Positions 43,708 through 52,257 of a stretch of DNA of 64,000 nt are shown here, piece by piece. The stretch covers positions 2,075,001 to 2,139,000 of the forward strand of contig NZ_CP015405.2 of assembly GCF_001689125.2 (NCBI RefSeq), given 5' to 3'. The notes below the pieces were generated by a model, which was given only the letters and a program-made list of their open reading frames with translations, made no database searches and was not told where the DNA came from. This DNA is from Blautia pseudococcoides. GTDB taxonomy: Bacteria > Bacillota > Clostridia > Lachnospirales > Lachnospiraceae. Made by a program: the position numbers and the translations under genes. Positions within the stretch are counted from its first letter, which is position 1. Every line of letters begins with the position of its first letter.

Positions 43708-45789
43708 TTATTTTGCCAGCATCATCATAATGTCATTGCTGCGTGCCACAAATTTTGTCATTTCCTCAGGTGTAAGCTGTCTGTGGCTCAGTACAGCCAA
43801 ATCATAAAGCTGTTCACAGATCACTTTTGTATTATCTGTATCTCCGTTCTCCAGAACATACTGTACCAGCTTATTATTGGCATTCAGTATCAGCGTCTCC
43901 TGTCCGCCGAACATAGACGGGTCCATGCCGTACATATTATACATTTTCATCATTTCCTGCATACGGCGGCTTTCCTCTGAGACTGTCATCATGGAAGAAA
44001 CATTTTCATTTTTCAGTTTTTCCACCTTGACGGTCAGGTTCTCTTTATTCAGCACCTTCTTAAACAGTTCTGAAAGTGTTTTTGTCTCCTCCTCCAGCGC
44101 TGCTGCGTCATCTTCTTTTACAGAGTCATTGATATCCGCGTCAATGCGCAGGAATCTCACATTTTCTTTGATCTGCTCTACATGGGAGATGAACGGGGAG
44201 TCAATATTGTGCTTCATGATGACAGCATCCTGGCCCTCTTCCCTGAACATATTAATATACTGGCTCTGCTGCACCTCATCTGTCACATAGTAAATATTGG
44301 TCTTCTCCGGCTCTTTCTCTTCTTCATCTTTCTTGCCGTCCTCTGCAGTCTCCTCTTTTGTTTCCTCAACTACAGTTTCCTCAGCCTCTTTGGCCTCTTC
44401 CGGTTTTTCATTGGCTTTGATGCAGTCCTCCAGAGTCAGATACTTGCCGTCGATATTCTTATACAGGATGTAATCCATCATTCTCTCTGAGAATTTTGTA
44501 TCCTTTAAGCAGCCAAATTTGATAAACGGACTGATATCGTCCCAGTATTTTTCATAGTTTTCCCTGTCTGTCTTGCACATGCCGGACAGCTTGTCAGCTA
44601 CCTTTTTGCTGATATACTCAGAAATTTTCTTTACAAATCCGTCGTTCTGCAGCGCACTTCTGGATACATTCAGAGGCAGGTCCGGGCAGTCGATCACACC
44701 CTTTAACAGCATTAAGAATTCAGGGATCACTTCCTTAATATTGTCCGCAATGAACACCTGGTTGTTGTACAGCTTGATGGTTCCCTCAATGGATTCATAT
44801 TCCATGTTGATCTTCGGGAAATACAGGATACCTTTCAGGTTGAACGGATAATCCATGTTCAGATGGATCCAGAACAGAGGCTCCTTGTAATCCATAAATA
44901 CTTTTCTGTAGAACTCTTTGTACTCCTCGTCTGTGCAGTCATTGGGATGTTTTGTCCACAGCGGATGGGTATCGCTTAAAGATACCGGGCGTTTATTGAT
45001 CTTTACTTTGTCCTGAGCCGGTGAAACCTCAACGATCTCTTTGTCGCCGTTCTCGTTTTCCTTCTCCTCTGTCTTAGCCTCCTCGTGGATATGCTCTACA
45101 ACCACATCATCCTCTTTCAGGTCCGCCTCGTCAATGGTCTCATATTCCTGCTCTGCGTTAGCTTTGGACAGGAAAATCTCAACCGGCATGAAGGAACAGT
45201 ATTTTTCAATAATTTCTCTTGCACGGTATTCATTGGCAAACTCCAGAGCATCCTCATTGAGGAAAAGGGTGATCTCCGTACCAACCTCTGTACGGCTGCC
45301 CTCTCCGATCTCATACTCTGTGCCGCCGTCACATTCCCAGTGTACCGGTACGGAATCCTCTTTGTAGGAAAGTGTATCAATGTGCACTTCGTCAGCTACC
45401 ATGAAAGCGGAGTAGAATCCCAGACCGAAATGGCCGATGATCTGGTCTTCGTTTGTCTTGTCTTTGTATTTCTCCAGAAACTCTGTTGCGCCTGAAAATG
45501 CGATCTGAGTGATATATTCTTCCACCTCATCAGCAGTCATGCCAAGTCCGGTGTCGATAAATTTCAGAGTCTTTTCTTCCGGATTCACGATCACTTCAAT
45601 TCTGTTCTTATGTCCTTCCGGGAATGTGTACTCACCCATAACCTCTAATTTTTTCAGTTTGGTGATGGCATCACATCCGTTGGAAATCATCTCACGGAAG
45701 AAAATGTCATGGTCGGAATACAACCATTTCTTGATAATAGGAAAAATGTTGTCGCTATTGATTGATAAATTACCACGCTTGTTAGCCAT
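43708..45789 (-). CDS. htpG: Molecular chaperone HtpG (Hsp90)
   Basis: A 693-residue ATP-dependent chaperone. The GHKL ATPase domain (1-230) has REMISNGCDAI, DTGLGMT and IGHFGLGFYSAFMVAD. An acidic linker of Glu/Lys (about 238-270) and the middle domain (RGVID-type region GVIDCPDLPLNVSR) follow. A second acidic stretch rich in Glu (about 470-510) lies within the middle/C-terminal region, longer than in Escherichia coli HtpG. The start is at MANKRGN, with AAGGAG 9 bases upstream; the frame opens three codons earlier. It has its own promoter with a perfect CIRCE element and its own terminator. Confidence 0.96.
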   Translation of the reverse strand: MANKRGNLSINSDNIFPIIKKWLYSDHDIFFREMISNGCDAITKLKKLEVMGEYTFPEGHKNRIEVIVNPEEKTLKFIDTGLGMTADEVEEYITQIAFSGATEFLEKYKDKTNEDQIIGHFGLGFYSAFMVADEVHIDTLSYKEDSVPVHWECDGGTEYEIGEGSRTEVGTEITLFLNEDALEFANEYRAREIIEKYCSFMPVEIFLSKANAEQEYETIDEADLKEDDVVVEHIHEEAKTEEKENENGDKEIVEVSPAQDKVKINKRPVSLSDTHPLWTKHPNDCTDEEYKEFYRKVFMDYKEPLFWIHLNMDYPFNLKGILYFPKINMEYESIEGTIKLYNNQVFIADNIKEVIPEFLMLLKGVIDCPDLPLNVSRSALQNDGFVKKISEYISKKVADKLSGMCKTDRENYEKYWDDISPFIKFGCLKDTKFSERMMDYILYKNIDGKYLTLEDCIKANEKPEEAKEAEETVVEETKEETAEDGKKDEEEKEPEKTNIYYVTDEVQQSQYINMFREEGQDAVIMKHNIDSPFISHVEQIKENVRFLRIDADINDSVKEDDAAALEEETKTLSELFKKVLNKENLTVKVEKLKNENVSSMMTVSEESRRMQEMMKMYNMYGMDPSMFGGQETLILNANNKLVQYVLENGDTDNTKVICEQLYDLAVLSHRQLTPEEMTKFVARSNDIMMMLAK

Positions 45790-45871
45790 GATATGCATCT
45801 CCTTTGCCTTTTCTCTGTATTCTTGTTTTTATTGCAGAAAACCATACTCCGGTTTGCTGCAGCTAAAAATA

Positions 45872-45900
45872 ATATTAATACCCATTTGACAAAAAGTCAA
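45872..45900 (-). promoter_or_regulatory. htpG promoter
   Basis: On the minus strand TTGACT (45895-45900), 17 bases and TAATAT (45872-45877). The CIRCE operator lies immediately upstream of the -35 box. Confidence 0.8.
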
Positions 45901-45907
45901 GAGAAAA

Positions 45908-45934
45908 TTAGCACTCATTTTAAATGAGTGCTAA
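45908..45934. promoter_or_regulatory. CIRCE operator (HrcA binding site)
   Basis: TTAGCACTC (45908-45916), nine bases and GAGTGCTAA (45926-45934) match the CIRCE consensus without mismatch. HrcA would repress htpG and release it on heat or misfolding stress. In Bacillus subtilis htpG is not in the HrcA regulon, so this is a notable regulatory difference. Confidence 0.95.
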
Positions 45935-45955
45935 CAAATTTGATCTTTGGCCTGT

Positions 45956-46102
45956 TCATCTAATTTCTTTGTCCTCTTTGTCCAAAAACAGATTTAATAT
46001 GTTATTAGTTGTAAAAGTATCATTGTTAAAAACAACTTTGCTCAAACTTATCATCAATTGTGCCTGCTTTTTCAATCCCATTTCCATAAAAGTTTTTTGC
46101 AT
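45956..46102 (-). CDS. Short open frame of 48 residues, unrecognised
   Basis: Starts MQKTFMEMGLKKQ and ends LDKEDKEIR. It is in the same frame as the DUF2974-like fragment upstream, separated from it by a TAG, so it may be the decayed 3' end of that or another gene rather than a gene in its own right. No good ribosome site is seen. It ends 22 bases before the CIRCE element. Confidence 0.25.
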   Translation of the reverse strand: MQKTFMEMGLKKQAQLMISLSKVVFNNDTFTTNNILNLFLDKEDKEIR

Positions 46103-46123
46103 AGACAATAAAGACAGTTGCAA

Positions 46124-46294
46124 CTAACTCTTCCCGTTCCTCACATGGACTGCATCCTTAAAAAACACTGCATTATCTCCTTCAAATCCTGTAAAATCCA
46201 AATATGCAAGTATGGAGAATACGAGAGCGTCTATTTCATTAAATTCACTCTGCAAAAATGACAACTCCCCTCTCCATTCCAGGTAATCAAACAT
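46124..46294 (-). pseudogene. Fragment of a DUF2974 (Mbeg1-like) protein
   Basis: The 56 codons from MFDYLEWRGELSF read like the start of DUF2974 lipase-like proteins, with FNEIDALVFSILAYLDF as the second landmark. Intact members are several hundred residues long; here a TAG cuts the frame after GKS. No alpha/beta-hydrolase core is found in the remaining 160 bases. It is interpreted as a remnant, between the methyltransferase terminator and htpG. The 45935-46433 interval holds nothing else that can be supported. Confidence 0.6.
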
Positions 46295-46365
46295 GCCGTG
46301 ACATATTCACACCTTGGGATACTAACTTGGCAAAACAAATGCCTTTCCAGTGTATTTAAAAATAT

Positions 46366-46391
46366 CCCCGGTCATATACAAATGACCAGAG
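46366..46391 (-). terminator. Terminator of the methyltransferase gene
   Basis: On the minus strand CTCTGGTCAT and ATGACCGGGG pair around a 6-base loop with a G-T/A mismatch inside, followed by ATATTTTTAAA, about 45 bases past the stop. Confidence 0.7.
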
Positions 46392-46433
46392 ATATAATTA
46401 GTATCATGATTTGCCCGTATAACGGGTGTTAAT

Positions 46434-47084
46434 TTATTCCTTCTTGTCAATTTTCTGCGCTACAATAAAAATATTCGGCGGATTCCTATGAAGATTTACG
46501 ATCTCCAGTACCAGAAAGCCCTTTTTCTGGATTTTCCGCATAAGGCCGATCGGCGTATCAAAAGCCACATAAGGCATCAAATGCAGTTTACTTTTTACAA
46601 ACTTTTTGACCGAATCTCTTGAAAAATTCCTGCCCAGACAGTCTGTGGCGGATAGAAACACCCCGCCGGGCTTCAGCAGAGACCATATCTTTTCCAGCGC
46701 TTCATCCCTGTCCTGCAGATATAAAAGTACATTAAAAGCAGTCACCACATCAAAGCTCTCCGGTTCACCGCTGAAATTCATCATATCTGTATGACAGAAG
46801 GTAATATTCTGACACCTTTCCCCCGCTGCCTTCTGCACCGCTTTTTCCATCATCTCTTCTGATGTATCAATAGCCACGATCTCCTTCACCTTCTGCGAGA
46901 TAGGGATGGTGGTATTCCCTGTCCCGCATCCAAAATCCAGGACTTTTGCCTCCTCATGCAGGTACGGCAGTGAACGTTTCACTGTTTTTTTATAAGCCAT
47001 TTTATATTCCTTCCATACCTGGTCGTCATAAATTCCGGATCTCCTGTTCCAGAAATATTCATTGTCTGATGGTTTTTTTGACAT
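46434..47084 (-). CDS. Class I SAM-dependent methyltransferase
   Basis: A 216-residue protein with the Rossmann-like methyltransferase core. Motif I is VLDFGCGTGNTT near residue 48, an acidic strand end follows at VAIDTSEEMMEKA, and the motif IV region is FDVVTAFNVLLYL, with LLKPGGVFL as post-IV. The N-terminus YFWNRRSGIYDDQVW is typical of UbiE-like or small-molecule methyltransferases. The substrate is unknown. The start is at MSKKPSD, with AAAGGGGA upstream; the frame runs 13 codons further. It follows the aldehyde dehydrogenase gene by 54 bases. Confidence 0.85.
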   Translation of the reverse strand: MSKKPSDNEYFWNRRSGIYDDQVWKEYKMAYKKTVKRSLPYLHEEAKVLDFGCGTGNTTIPISQKVKEIVAIDTSEEMMEKAVQKAAGERCQNITFCHTDMMNFSGEPESFDVVTAFNVLLYLQDRDEALEKIWSLLKPGGVFLSATDCLGRNFSRDSVKKFVKSKLHLMPYVAFDTPIGLMRKIQKKGFLVLEIVNLHRNPPNIFIVAQKIDKKE

Positions 47085-47138
47085 CTCATGTTTCCCCTTT
47101 CCTGACATTACCACGGACTGCATCCGCTGTTTAATCCA

Positions 47139-48506
47139 TTATAAAAATCTGCGGAGCAGCCATTCTTTTCCCTCTGTATAGGGCTGATAGCGAATAGGCA
47201 GATCTATGATATCCGACTTCTTCACCACACTCTTTTTATGGCTGAAGGTATCAAAACTTTCTTTTCCATGATAACTCCCCATACCGCTTCCGCCCACTCC
47301 GCCGAAGCCCATATGGGGCGTAGCCAGATGAATGATCGTATCGTTAATACAGCCCCCGCCAAAAGAAAGATTCCTTAAAACCCTTTTCTCCGTCCTCGCA
47401 TCCCTTGTAAAAAGGTACAAAGCCAGCGGCTTCTCCCTTTCTTTTATAAACTTTATTGCTTCTTCTATCTCTCCGAACGTGAGTACCGGAAGCACCGGGC
47501 CGAAAATCTCCTCCTGCATCACAGGAGATCCTTCCGTAATACCGGTCAGTACCGTAGGCGCGATCTGCAGACGCTTCTCATCCCCATAACCGCCCGTCTC
47601 AGCCTTCTCACCCTTAAGCAGTCCCATCACCCTGTGGTAATGCTTCTCATTGATCATCCGCGGATAATCCGGATTTTTCAACGGTTCCTTTCCAAACATC
47701 TGCCTGATAAAATGCTTCACATAAACCAGAAATTTCTCTTTTACATCCTCCTGCACAAGCAGATAATCCGGCGCCACACAAGTCTGCCCGCTGTTCAAAT
47801 ATTTACCGAACACCAGCCTTTTGGCCGCCATCTTCAGATTAGCCGTATTGTCCACGATACAGGGACTCTTCCCCCCGAGTTCCAATGTGACCGGCGTCAG
47901 ATACCGGGCTGCCTTTTCCATCACCAGCCTGCCCACTGTTACACCGCCCGTAAAAAAAATATAATCAAACCGCTGCTCCAAAAGCTCCTGATTCTCCGCC
48001 CGTCCCCCTTCCACCACAGCTACAAATTCCGGCGGAAAAGCCTCACGGATCATCTTAACGATCACAGCCGACACATGCTTCGCATATCCGGAAGGTTTCA
48101 GTATACAACAATTCCCGGCAGCAACCGCCCCGATCAGGGGGTCCATACAAAGCATAAAAGGATAATTCCACGGCGCCATCACCAGCACCACCCCGTAAGG
48201 TTCATACGTCACAAAACTCCTGGACGGAAACTGCGCCAAAGGCGTGGGCACCGTTTTCTTCCTCATCCACCCCTTCAAATGCCTCTTCACAAAATCCAGC
48301 TCACTGAAAACCATCCCCATCTCCGTCATATAAGACTCAAAAGAAGATTTATGCAGATCCTGATACAAAGCATGCCGTATCTCCCCCTCATTCCTCTTCA
48401 CAATCTTCTCCAAACGCTCCAGCGCCTGCATCCGAAACGCCAAAGACTTCGTATGTCCCTTCTCAAAAAACCTCCTCTGCCCCCGCACCAGTTCATCTAT
48501 TTTCAT
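47139..48506 (-). CDS. Aldehyde dehydrogenase (class 3 type)
   Basis: An NAD(P)-dependent aldehyde dehydrogenase of 455 residues, close to the class 3 (fatty/aromatic aldehyde) branch. APWNYPF is the substrate-cofactor loop, VTLELGGKSP holds the general-base glutamate, and NSGQTCVAPDYL the catalytic cysteine. EEIFGPVLPVL and the class 3-like C-terminus follow. The start is at MKIDELV. Its promoter is at 48536-48564. The gene is high in C in its 5' half relative to its neighbours, as a long run of C-rich codons shows. Substrate is not determined. Confidence 0.92.
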   Translation of the reverse strand: MKIDELVRGQRRFFEKGHTKSLAFRMQALERLEKIVKRNEGEIRHALYQDLHKSSFESYMTEMGMVFSELDFVKRHLKGWMRKKTVPTPLAQFPSRSFVTYEPYGVVLVMAPWNYPFMLCMDPLIGAVAAGNCCILKPSGYAKHVSAVIVKMIREAFPPEFVAVVEGGRAENQELLEQRFDYIFFTGGVTVGRLVMEKAARYLTPVTLELGGKSPCIVDNTANLKMAAKRLVFGKYLNSGQTCVAPDYLLVQEDVKEKFLVYVKHFIRQMFGKEPLKNPDYPRMINEKHYHRVMGLLKGEKAETGGYGDEKRLQIAPTVLTGITEGSPVMQEEIFGPVLPVLTFGEIEEAIKFIKEREKPLALYLFTRDARTEKRVLRNLSFGGGCINDTIIHLATPHMGFGGVGGSGMGSYHGKESFDTFSHKKSVVKKSDIIDLPIRYQPYTEGKEWLLRRFL

Positions 48507-48535
48507 ACACCTACCTCTTTTCCGCACTTTCCCCT

Positions 48536-48564
48536 ATTGTAATACATTTCCCCAAAAAGAACAA
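48536..48564 (-). promoter_or_regulatory. Promoter of the aldehyde dehydrogenase gene
   Basis: On the minus strand TTGTTC (48559-48564), 17 bases and TACAAT (48536-48541). The rest of 48565-48690 shows no gene. Confidence 0.65.
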
Positions 48565-48691
48565 GGCACCTCTATCCCCCTCATTATTTCCGTACAATAC
48601 ACTCCCTCCTCAAGCCCCCTTCACTACCTAGTCAGAAACCCCCGGCTCCCTGTCTTTCTCTTCCGTCCGCCTTTCAATCCCAACAAACTAA

Positions 48692-48731
48692 AAAAGCCGA
48701 AAAAAGGCATTTCCCACCCTTTTCCGGCTTT
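48692..48731 (-). terminator. Terminator of the Maf-HAD operon
   Basis: On the minus strand AAAGCCGGAAAAGG pairs with CCTTTTTTCGGCTTT across a 10-base loop, followed by TTTT. It lies about 70 bases beyond the stop of the small acidic protein gene. Confidence 0.85.
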
Positions 48732-48798
48732 CCCACCATTAAATCAACAACCTTGTCTGCCAACACCACGATACCGCCGCATCGCAGCCCCCCAAATC

Positions 48799-49062
48799 TT
48801 ATCCCTCTACGATCAAATACTGCCCATTCGGCAGCGGAAATACTTCACTTGCCTCCTCGATCTCATCCAGGGACATTCCATCCACATCCATCCCGTTTTC
48901 CTCAAAATACTCCCTGACTTCCTCAATAGACTCCACCACAACAGCCATACAGTCCTCCAGAAAGGCCTCAGCCTCCTCCACAGTCTCCGCCACCGGCTCG
49001 GCAAACAGCTGCCCCTGATTCTGTAAAAATGTGAGTAAGCATTCATCACTGAATTCGTTCAT
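48799..49062 (-). CDS. Small acidic protein of unknown function
   Basis: An 87-residue protein with strong negative charge (many Glu and Asp, few Lys or Arg). It reads as two amphipathic helices (VAETVEEAEAFLEDCMAVVVESIEEVREYFEE) and a C-terminal beta strand NGQYLIVEG. I have no solid family for it; relatives in Lachnospiraceae are sometimes labelled glyoxalase without evidence. Its ATG overlaps the stop of the Cof phosphatase gene (ATGA), so it is translationally coupled, and it is the last gene of the Maf operon. Confidence 0.7.
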   Translation of the reverse strand: MNEFSDECLLTFLQNQGQLFAEPVAETVEEAEAFLEDCMAVVVESIEEVREYFEENGMDVDGMSLDEIEEASEVFPLPNGQYLIVEG

Positions 49063-49847
49063 TCTGCATATCCTCCTTTAATGATTATATTATTTAAAAC
49101 GGTTTCCACCCGTTTTGTTTCCGCTCTGCACGCCCTTTTCACTGTCTCTTTTGCATCACCTGCGGCATAGCTGTACTTTACTCTGGCAAGCATCTCCAGA
49201 TCATTATAATTGTCACCAAAGGCTGCGCACTCCTCCGGTCTGATGTGCAGGCTCCGCTGCAGTATCTCCATGGCGTTTCCCTTATCCGCGCCCTTTGGCA
49301 TCATATCCAGCCAGGCAAATCCGGAGGTCACCACGGTGGCTCTCTCCCCGAATTTTTCTTTCCAGTAAGGATAGATTTCCTCCACCCCTGCCTCCTCATA
49401 CACCGATATCTTCAGGTATGGCTCCTCTATACGGAAAATATCATCCATAAGAGTTACATCATTTTTCACAAAATTAGCGATATGGTCATAAAAAGATTCC
49501 TGTTTTGGCTGGACATAACATGTGCTCTCACCGGAGACCAGAGCCTCCGCGCTTTCCTTCTTAAGAATGTTCTCCAGTATCTCATCTCCTAATGTCCTGT
49601 CAAACACATCTTTATGTAGGACTCTGCCCTGATAGACCACAAGCGCGCCATTTTCACAAATATATGCGATATCATCCTTCACAGGCTCAAACAATCTGCG
49701 CAGATTGGGATACTGCCTGCCGCTGGCTGCCACAAATAAGATTCCCATTTCAGATAGTTTTTTGATCATCCCTACCGCTTCTTTGGAAATTTCCCTTGTC
49801 CCCTGCAGAAGCGTTCCGTCCAGATCACTGGCAATGAGTTTCAGCAT
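49059..49847 (-). CDS. Cof-type HAD phosphatase
   Basis: A 262-residue HAD hydrolase of subfamily IIB with a cap between motifs II and III. The nucleophile motif is ASDLDGTLLQG (residues 6-16), motif II is VAASGRQYP, motif III is Lys near KGADKGNAM, and motif IV is AFGDNYNDLEML. It dephosphorylates sugar phosphates or cofactors such as FMN or PLP; the true substrate is unknown. It overlaps the preceding phosphatase gene by 23 bases and the following small gene by 4 bases. Confidence 0.88.
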   Translation of the reverse strand: MLKLIASDLDGTLLQGTREISKEAVGMIKKLSEMGILFVAASGRQYPNLRRLFEPVKDDIAYICENGALVVYQGRVLHKDVFDRTLGDEILENILKKESAEALVSGESTCYVQPKQESFYDHIANFVKNDVTLMDDIFRIEEPYLKISVYEEAGVEEIYPYWKEKFGERATVVTSGFAWLDMMPKGADKGNAMEILQRSLHIRPEECAAFGDNYNDLEMLARVKYSYAAGDAKETVKRACRAETKRVETVLNNIIIKGGYAE

Positions 49848-50508
49848 GATTTCTCTCCTTCACAAATGCCAGCACTTCATTTGGTCTGTCCACTATTTTT
49901 TTAGCCTCATGTTCTTCCAGCTCTTTTCTGGGGCGGAATCCCCATGTGACGCCAATCGTAAACATTCCCGCCGCCTTTCCCGTATCCATATCCGTATTGG
50001 TATCCCCCAGATACAGACATTCATCCGGTGTGACCCCAAGCCTTTCCGCAATGGCCAGGGCACCAACCGGGGATGGCTTTCTGGGAACCGAAGAGGTCTG
50101 CCCTTGTACCGCATGGAACAGCCCTTCACCAAAAATCCGATTCACCACACCCACGGCCGCGTGATGGGGCTTATTGGAAAATACGGCAATGGATATCCCC
50201 TCCGCCTTCAGCCCTACCAGCAGTTCTATAATACCGTCAAATGGTTTTACATGATAAAAAGGGTCCTCCTCAAACCACTTCCGATAGAGGGCCTTTGCCT
50301 CCTCATAGTCCACCTTTCCGGTACCGCCGGAAGCTTCTAAAATCCGTTTCACCAGTTCATCGGCACCGTCCCCCGCGAAATAGTTATACTCCTGGATCTG
50401 CCTCTTTTGGAGTCCGTAATGGCAAAGAAGCCTGTTTCCCACAACACCGATGGATTCCACCGTGTCCGCTATGGTTCCGTCCAAATCAAATATACATGCC
50501 CGAATCAT
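49825..50508 (-). CDS. HAD phosphatase, phosphoglycolate phosphatase-like
   Basis: A 227-residue HAD hydrolase of subfamily IA. The motif I aspartates are in IFDLDGTIADT, with a helical cap (about 15-90). IAVFSNKPHH is motif II, the Lys is in PRKPSPVGALA, and LYLGDTNTDMDTGKAAGM is motif IV. The sequence resembles Gph or PpaX. The start at 50508 has AAGGAGTG upstream and overlaps the maf stop (ATGA). Substrate could be 2-phosphoglycolate from DNA repair, or pyrophosphate; not decidable from sequence. Confidence 0.87.
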   Translation of the reverse strand: MIRACIFDLDGTIADTVESIGVVGNRLLCHYGLQKRQIQEYNYFAGDGADELVKRILEASGGTGKVDYEEAKALYRKWFEEDPFYHVKPFDGIIELLVGLKAEGISIAVFSNKPHHAAVGVVNRIFGEGLFHAVQGQTSSVPRKPSPVGALAIAERLGVTPDECLYLGDTNTDMDTGKAAGMFTIGVTWGFRPRKELEEHEAKKIVDRPNEVLAFVKERNHAETHCQ

Positions 50509-51098
50509 GAATGCCACTCCTTTATGTCTATTCCCATATGTTTTAATTCCTGATAAAGCCTGGCCAGGGGAAGGCCCACCACATTACTGTAATCACCGTC
50601 TATCTTCTCCACAAACACTGCGGATCTGCCCTGGATCCCATAGGCCCCCGCTTTGTCCATAGGCTCCCCGGTCCTCACATAGGCATCGATCTCCTGCTCA
50701 GACATGGGATAAAAAACAACCTCTGTCTTTTCAAAGAAGCTCTTTTCTGTCTCAACGCCATCCTGCCGTAAAAAAAGAGTCACACCTGTGTATACCTGGT
50801 GGGTATTGCCCTGGAGACGCTCAAGCATGTCCCTGGCCATACACACGTCCGCAGGTTTACCCAGAATGGAATCCTGAAAAGCCACCACGGTATCTGCTCC
50901 GATCACCAGCACATCCCCGGATGTCTTTTCAAAAACCTCCCTGCCCTTGCAGCGGGACAAATCCTGTACCACCTCCCGGGGTAGACTGGATGTCATGATC
51001 TCCTCCGCATTGCTCGGACATACATCAAAAGCCACCCCGATCTGCTCCAGCAGCTCCCTGCGTCTTGGAGAAGCACTGGCTAATATTATTTTTCTCAT
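50505..51098 (-). CDS. maf: Maf-family nucleotide pyrophosphatase
   Basis: A 197-residue Maf protein with ILASASPRRRELLEQIG at the N-terminus and IGADTVVAFQDSILGKP in the middle. GAYGIQGRSAVFVEKIDGDYSNVVGLP at the C-terminus completes the set of family motifs. Maf proteins hydrolyse dTTP, UTP or modified nucleotides and are linked to septum arrest. The start is at MRKIILAS, with GCAGGGAG upstream; the longer frame of 22 codons overlaps the promoter. It heads an operon with two HAD phosphatases and a small acidic protein, all overlapping. Confidence 0.92.
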   Translation of the reverse strand: MRKIILASASPRRRELLEQIGVAFDVCPSNAEEIMTSSLPREVVQDLSRCKGREVFEKTSGDVLVIGADTVVAFQDSILGKPADVCMARDMLERLQGNTHQVYTGVTLFLRQDGVETEKSFFEKTEVVFYPMSEQEIDAYVRTGEPMDKAGAYGIQGRSAVFVEKIDGDYSNVVGLPLARLYQELKHMGIDIKEWHS

Positions 51099-51135
51099 AT
51101 TTACTCCCTGCTTCCTTCCTCTCAATACTTTTTTA

Positions 51136-51164
51136 AGTATAGCGTTTCTCCCTCTTCCATGCAA
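51136..51164 (-). promoter_or_regulatory. Promoter of the maf operon
   Basis: On the minus strand TTGCAT (51159-51164), 17 bases and TATACT (51136-51141). Confidence 0.7.
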
Positions 51165-51365
51165 TATAATTTTTTGCCAAATTTTTCTTTTGTGTATTAC
51201 AATATCTGATATTATTTTACCAGAATTTACGAAAAAAGGTACAGGCAGTAGAATCCCGCTGCCCGGCCAAATTTATTTCCCCTTTAAAAAACCGGGGATA
51301 TAGGATATAATAGACACCAGGAAAACCTCTTACCATTGCTTAACACAGAATCAAGGGAGCGATTT

Positions 51366-52169
51366 ATGAAAATACTTTTTACCGACCTGGACGGCACTCT
51401 GCTCAACGATGAAAAACAGATTCCGGAAATCAACTCCACAGCCGTAAAGCAAACACTCTTAAAAGGGAATGCCGTTGTGATCTGCACAGGGCGCTCCTAT
51501 TTTTCCGCTAAAAAGTTTGTGGACAAACTGGGTCTCGATCAGAAGGGATGCTATGCCATCCTCTACAACGGGGGCATGATCTATGACTGCTGCACCGGAG
51601 CCATACTCTATAAAAACACTATGCCCATGTCCTATGTAAAATACATTTTTGAGCAGGCCGCACGTTTTGACCTATACTGCCAGACTTATGAGGGCGACCA
51701 TGTTGTCACCCCCAAAGACAGACCGGAAGCGGCCCAGTACCACTGGTCCTCCCAGATGGAGGTGCTGGTTGACCCTGACCTTCTTAAGCACCTCAAAGAG
51801 GAGCCTGTCAAAGTGCTGACTTCCTGTCTGGATGACAGAAAAAAACATGAGGCATACCGGGATCATATGCTTTTCTGGGCCAAAGGAAAAGTTTCCATCT
51901 TCTTCTCCAGTGAATATTATCTGGAGCATGTTATGGAAGGTGTCTCCAAAGGTGCTGCCATCCGCTGGCTCTGTCAATATCTGCATGTGCCCATAGAACA
52001 GACCATCGGTGCCGGAGACGCCGAAAATGACCTGTCCATGCTGGATGCCGCAGGCTTTGCCGTATGTATGAAAAACGGCACTCAGGAGGCCAAAGACCAT
52101 GCGGATTATATCACCATACGGGACAATAACCGGGGCGGCGTGGCTGAGGTCATTGAAAAATTCATGTAA
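51366..52169 (+). CDS. Cof-type HAD phosphatase
   Basis: A 267-residue HAD hydrolase of subfamily IIB. The nucleophile motif is LFTDLDGTLLNDEKQI (residues 4-19), VICTGRSYF is motif II, KGAAIRWL carries the conserved lysine and GAGDAENDLSML is motif IV. It is distinct from the phosphatase at 49059-49847 and is alone on the plus strand. The start ATG at 51366 has AAGGGAG upstream; the frame could extend 10 codons. A TATAAT at 51306-51311 may be its -10 box, but no good -35 is visible. The substrate is unknown. Confidence 0.88.
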   Translation: MKILFTDLDGTLLNDEKQIPEINSTAVKQTLLKGNAVVICTGRSYFSAKKFVDKLGLDQKGCYAILYNGGMIYDCCTGAILYKNTMPMSYVKYIFEQAARFDLYCQTYEGDHVVTPKDRPEAAQYHWSSQMEVLVDPDLLKHLKEEPVKVLTSCLDDRKKHEAYRDHMLFWAKGKVSIFFSSEYYLEHVMEGVSKGAAIRWLCQYLHVPIEQTIGAGDAENDLSMLDAAGFAVCMKNGTQEAKDHADYITIRDNNRGGVAEVIEKFM

Positions 52170-52186
52170 AATTTATGAAATAGGTC

Positions 52187-52216
52187 TTCCAATCTTCTGT
52201 TAAAAAGTATTATAAT
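52187..52216 (+). promoter_or_regulatory. Promoter of the LEA-like gene
   Basis: TTCCAA (52187-52192), 18 bases and TATAAT (52211-52216), followed by AGGAAAGGG and an ATG at 52258. Confidence 0.55.
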
Positions 52217-52257
52217 GGTAATACTAAGAATAGTTATTTGAAAGGAAAGGGATTAAT

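Noticed and set aside
47634..48542. A 302-residue plus-strand frame over the aldehyde dehydrogenase
   Set aside because: It is His/Arg/Pro-rich from C-rich codons on the opposite strand and shows no family features.
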